From Dickeya zeae NCPPB 2538 (GTDB lineage Bacteria; Pseudomonadota; Gammaproteobacteria; Enterobacterales; Enterobacteriaceae): DNA of 64,000 nucleotides. Shown in pieces: positions 62,289 to 64,000 of the stretch (positions are counted from its first letter, which is position 1; each line of letters begins with the position of its first letter). Position numbers and translations under genes: made by a program. The stretch is from positions 954,789 through 1,018,788 of the forward strand of contig NZ_CM001977.1 in assembly GCF_000406165.1 (NCBI RefSeq), written 5' to 3'. The notes beneath the pieces are model-generated. The model had not been told where the DNA came from, made no database searches, and saw only the letters and a list, made by a program, of their open reading frames with translations.

Positions 62289-62549
62289 TTAACCCCCCGA
62301 AATAGCGACTTCGAATGTCAAATGATCGCCATCGGCTAGGACTGGATTACTATCAACTGACATTATGTTGTTAATGAAAAGTGTAATGAAAGGTTTTAAC
62401 TTACAGCTTTCATCTTTCTCAATGGCTATTAATTTGAATGCCTCTGGATGTATGCTCCTGATTTCAAATAAAACTTCATTAATGCTTTTAGCTTCCGTTT
62501 TTATCTTGCTCGTGATTTTTAATGATTCGGGCAGTGATATCTCAATCAT
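62289..62549 (-). CDS. ThiS/MoaD-like sulfur carrier protein
   Basis: An 86-residue ubiquitin-like protein ending in Gly-Gly (EVAISGG), the exact C-terminus needed for adenylation and thiocarboxylation by a ThiF/MoeB-type E1. The beta-grasp pattern is visible: MIEISLPESLKI first strand, a central helix INEVLFEIRSIHPEAF, and LADGDHLTF before the tail. It is longer than ThiS (66) and close to MoaD (81). It lies between the ThiF-like gene and the 194-residue gene; GGAG precedes its start. It should pass sulfur as thiocarboxylate to TfuA. Confidence 0.9.
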   Translation of the reverse strand: MIEISLPESLKITSKIKTEAKSINEVLFEIRSIHPEAFKLIAIEKDESCKLKPFITLFINNIMSVDSNPVLADGDHLTFEVAISGG

Positions 62550-62564
62550 TGTTGTGCGGCTCCA

Positions 62565-63650
62565 TTAATGATTATGGCATTGGCATCCAGGGCGTTTTTT
62601 TGTAGTCAATAACTGATGTTGATTGTTAAGCATGTCTATTTTTAATAATTTCCCATTCAAACAATCACCAATCCCAAGAATAATTTTCAGTACTTCATTT
62701 GCTTGATATATCCCGAGCATTCCAGGGATAACACCAATAACACCATTTTCAGTGCAGGATGGGGCAAGTTCTGCTGGAGGGGCTTCAGGATAGACACAAC
62801 GATAGCAGGGGGCCTGGTTATTAGAACGTGTCATGACTTGCCCTGAATAGCGAAACACAGCTGCAGAGACTACGGGTTTCCCTGCTTTGACAGCTGAGTC
62901 ATTGATAATATACCGGGCGTTAAAGTTATCTGTGCAATCGACGATGATATCGTAACCGTCTACTAATCCATCAACATTGTCTGGTGTGATTCGATCATCG
63001 ATAGTATTTACTGTGATTTCTGAATTTAGTGCCCGTAGCGTATGCAATGCAGAATCAACCTTTTTCTTTTTAAGCATTTTTTCGTTATGAATAACCTGTC
63101 GTTGCAAATTGCTTAGATCGACAATGTCATGATCGACGACTGCAATTTCACCAACACCAGCTGCTGCGAGATATAGCAGGCATGATGAGCCGAGACCACC
63201 TGCACCAATAACCAATACCTTCGCTTGCATGATTTTTAACTGGCCATCGGTACCGATATCTTGCAGGGACAAATGTCTTGCATAACGCTTTTTATCATTT
63301 TCGCTCAGACTCAGTGGATACTCGATGGGATTCCCCTGGGCTTTCCAGGCTTCAAAGCCACCTTGGAGGGAATAAATGTTAGAGTAATTAAGTAGCATTA
63401 AATTTAATGCTGCATATCGGGAGCGTAAGCCACTGGCACAAAAGAGGACTATTGGTTTATCTAATTCTATTTTTCTCTTCTTTAGTTCTATTTCTAAAAA
63501 ACCACGACCTATAGTCAGTGCCTGGGGAATAGTACCATCAAGATATTCATGGCTTTCTCTTACATCAATCAAAAGAAAACCAGTGTTGTCTTTCAACTCA
63601 TCTATAGATATTGAACGGATACTGTCAATTCCATCGACTATGTTGTTCAT
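62565..63650 (-). CDS. rhodanese-ThiF/MoeB fusion (E1-like sulfur carrier activator)
   Basis: A 361-residue fusion. Residues 1-108 are a rhodanese domain with the active cysteine in LFCASGLRSR (Cys71). Residues about 120-355 are an E1-like adenylyltransferase: GAGGLGSSCLLYLAAAG near 149, SNLQRQVIHN, CTDNFNARY near 239, zinc pairs CYRC (282/285) and a terminal CQC-HNH (356/358), and the catalytic-position Cys299 in APSCTENG. In MoeZ/MOCS3-type proteins the rhodanese is C-terminal; here the order is reversed. It would adenylate the Gly-Gly end of ThiS and then hand over persulfide sulfur. First enzyme gene, after the precursor and hairpin. Confidence 0.9.
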   Translation of the reverse strand: MNNIVDGIDSIRSISIDELKDNTGFLLIDVRESHEYLDGTIPQALTIGRGFLEIELKKRKIELDKPIVLFCASGLRSRYAALNLMLLNYSNIYSLQGGFEAWKAQGNPIEYPLSLSENDKKRYARHLSLQDIGTDGQLKIMQAKVLVIGAGGLGSSCLLYLAAAGVGEIAVVDHDIVDLSNLQRQVIHNEKMLKKKKVDSALHTLRALNSEITVNTIDDRITPDNVDGLVDGYDIIVDCTDNFNARYIINDSAVKAGKPVVSAAVFRYSGQVMTRSNNQAPCYRCVYPEAPPAELAPSCTENGVIGVIPGMLGIYQANEVLKIILGIGDCLNGKLLKIDMLNNQHQLLTTKKRPGCQCHNH

Positions 63651-63723
63651 AAATAAATACCTTTCGATTGTTGAAAGTGAGGTGTAATTTTGATGTCATG
63701 TTTAGATAAGAAATTAAAGAAAG

Positions 63724-63742
63724 GTGGCCGCATTGCGGCCAC
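63724..63742 (-). terminator. hairpin between precursor gene and biosynthetic genes (attenuator)
   Basis: GTGGCCGC / GCGGCCAC is a perfect 8-bp G+C-rich stem with a three-base loop, in otherwise A+T-rich DNA, seven bases after the precursor stop. On the minus strand it is followed by CTTTCTTTAATTTCTT, a poor U-run, so part of the transcripts should stop. On the plus strand the run is TTTTTCTT. Partial readthrough would keep the precursor mRNA in excess over the enzyme mRNA. Confidence 0.75.
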
Positions 63743-63748
63743 TTTTTC

Positions 63749-63871
63749 TTACTCTTGCCACTCTTTGTTAGAAACAGTGCAAGTTACATCCAGCAGAATT
63801 TCATTTTCTGCTTCAGCATTTTCTGCATTCAGTTCAGCAACAGCCAACTCTAATTCTTGAGCCTTATCCAT
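63749..63871 (-). CDS. RiPP precursor peptide, 40 residues (predicted)
   Basis: A 40-codon gene too short for ordinary gene calling. AAGGAAAG (63876-63883) lies four bases before the ATG. Residues 1-27 are an acidic, Ala/Glu/Leu/Asn-rich amphipathic helix (MDKAQELELAVAELNAEN...), typical of a leader recognised by modifying enzymes. Residues 28-40, DVTCTVSNKEWQE, differ sharply: one Cys31, Thr30/Thr32/Ser34, Asn35, Asp28 and Trp38. That makes it the likely core, with targets for MNIO (Cys or Asp/Asn), YcaO-TfuA (backbone amide), hydroxylase (Asp/Asn) and carbamoylation. No homologue is recognised; the leader-core border is inferred. Confidence 0.85.
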   Translation of the reverse strand: MDKAQELELAVAELNAENAEAENEILLDVTCTVSNKEWQE

Positions 63872-63908
63872 ATAACTTTCCTTATAGTTGCACATTGATT
63901 TTTTTGAA

Positions 63909-63936
63909 TTACGCAGAGCATGTTTATTCTGCGTAA
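63909..63936. repeat. 9-bp inverted repeat at the precursor transcription start
   Basis: TTACGCAGA / TCTGCGTAA is perfect, with a ten-base spacer GCATGTTTAT. It lies immediately downstream of the -10 box (63940-63945), so it could be a repressor operator or a 5' mRNA-stabilising hairpin. Confidence 0.75.
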
Positions 63937-63939
63937 CAA

Positions 63940-63968
63940 ATATTATTTACAATGAATAATTGTGTCAA
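63940..63968 (-). promoter_or_regulatory. promoter of the RiPP operon
   Basis: On the minus strand a perfect TTGACA (63963-63968) and TAATAT (63940-63945, 4 of 6 matches to TATAAT) are exactly 17 bp apart. The start would fall near 63933, about 60 bases before the precursor ATG. It is the only strong promoter seen in the cluster. Confidence 0.8.
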
Positions 63969-64000
63969 TAATGTTAAATGATGTTTTTTAATTTGGGATA

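Overview
The window comes from an enterobacterial chromosome. Gene content, gene order and the regulatory RNAs GcvB and CsrB/RsmB point to the soft-rot family Pectobacteriaceae, most likely a Dickeya-like genome. This is judged by eye from protein similarity; no search was run. The first 53 kb is almost entirely housekeeping DNA of moderately high G+C. The last 11 kb is visibly A+T-richer and holds a compact biosynthetic operon.

Region 1 (1-14949) matches the block around mltA in E. coli: an initiator tRNA-Met, mltA, a small insert (GNAT, 2-hydroxyacid dehydrogenase, GNAT), then tcdA-csdE-csdA (tRNA ct6A and sulfur transfer), a YgdI lipoprotein, the sRNA gene gcvB divergent from gcvA, ygdD, rlmM, xni, ppnN, syd, the CsrA/RsmA-sequestering RNA rsmB (csrB) with two upstream UvrY/GacA boxes, and yqcC-truC-yqcA. 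The queF gene, which I recall lying between ppnN and syd in E. coli, is absent here.

Region 2 (15085-43944) matches the 4-minute block of E. coli: yaeH, dapD, glnD and map on the minus strand; then rpsB-tsf-pyrH-frr-dxr-uppS-cdsA-rseP-bamA-skp-lpxD-fabZ-lpxA-lpxB-rnhB-dnaE-accA on the plus strand (translation, isoprenoid and phospholipid synthesis, outer-membrane assembly, lipid A, replication); then yaeR, tilS, rof/yaeP, yaeQ and a short nlpE. Region 3 (44051-53101) is mixed: mutS, a methyl-accepting chemotaxis protein ending in a CheR-type pentapeptide, a PanE-family reductase, a lipoprotein plus periplasmic protein pair, an AraC regulator and a divergent secreted YbhB/YbcL protein.

Region 4 (53272-63968, minus strand) is the notable part: what looks like an undescribed hybrid RiPP (ribosomally made, post-translationally modified peptide) operon. 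A good promoter (TTGACA, 17 bp, TATA-like box) with a 9-bp inverted repeat at the start point drives a 40-codon precursor gene with an acidic helical leader and a single-Cys C-terminus. A hairpin follows it, probably an attenuator. Then come, nearly without gaps: a rhodanese-ThiF/MoeB fusion, a ThiS-like carrier ending in Gly-Gly, an unknown 194-residue protein, an MNIO (DUF692) oxidase, a subtilase-like/NodU-type carbamoyltransferase fusion, a YcaO enzyme, TfuA, an MFS exporter, a GNAT acetyltransferase and an Asp/Asn beta-hydroxylase-like dioxygenase. The inferred logic is that rhodanese-ThiF loads sulfur on ThiS, TfuA releases it to YcaO for backbone thioamidation, and MNIO and the hydroxylase oxidise the core. 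The carbamoyltransferase and GNAT then decorate the product, the subtilase domain may cut the leader, and the MFS protein exports it. The chemistry is inferred from families; the final structure cannot be read from the sequence.
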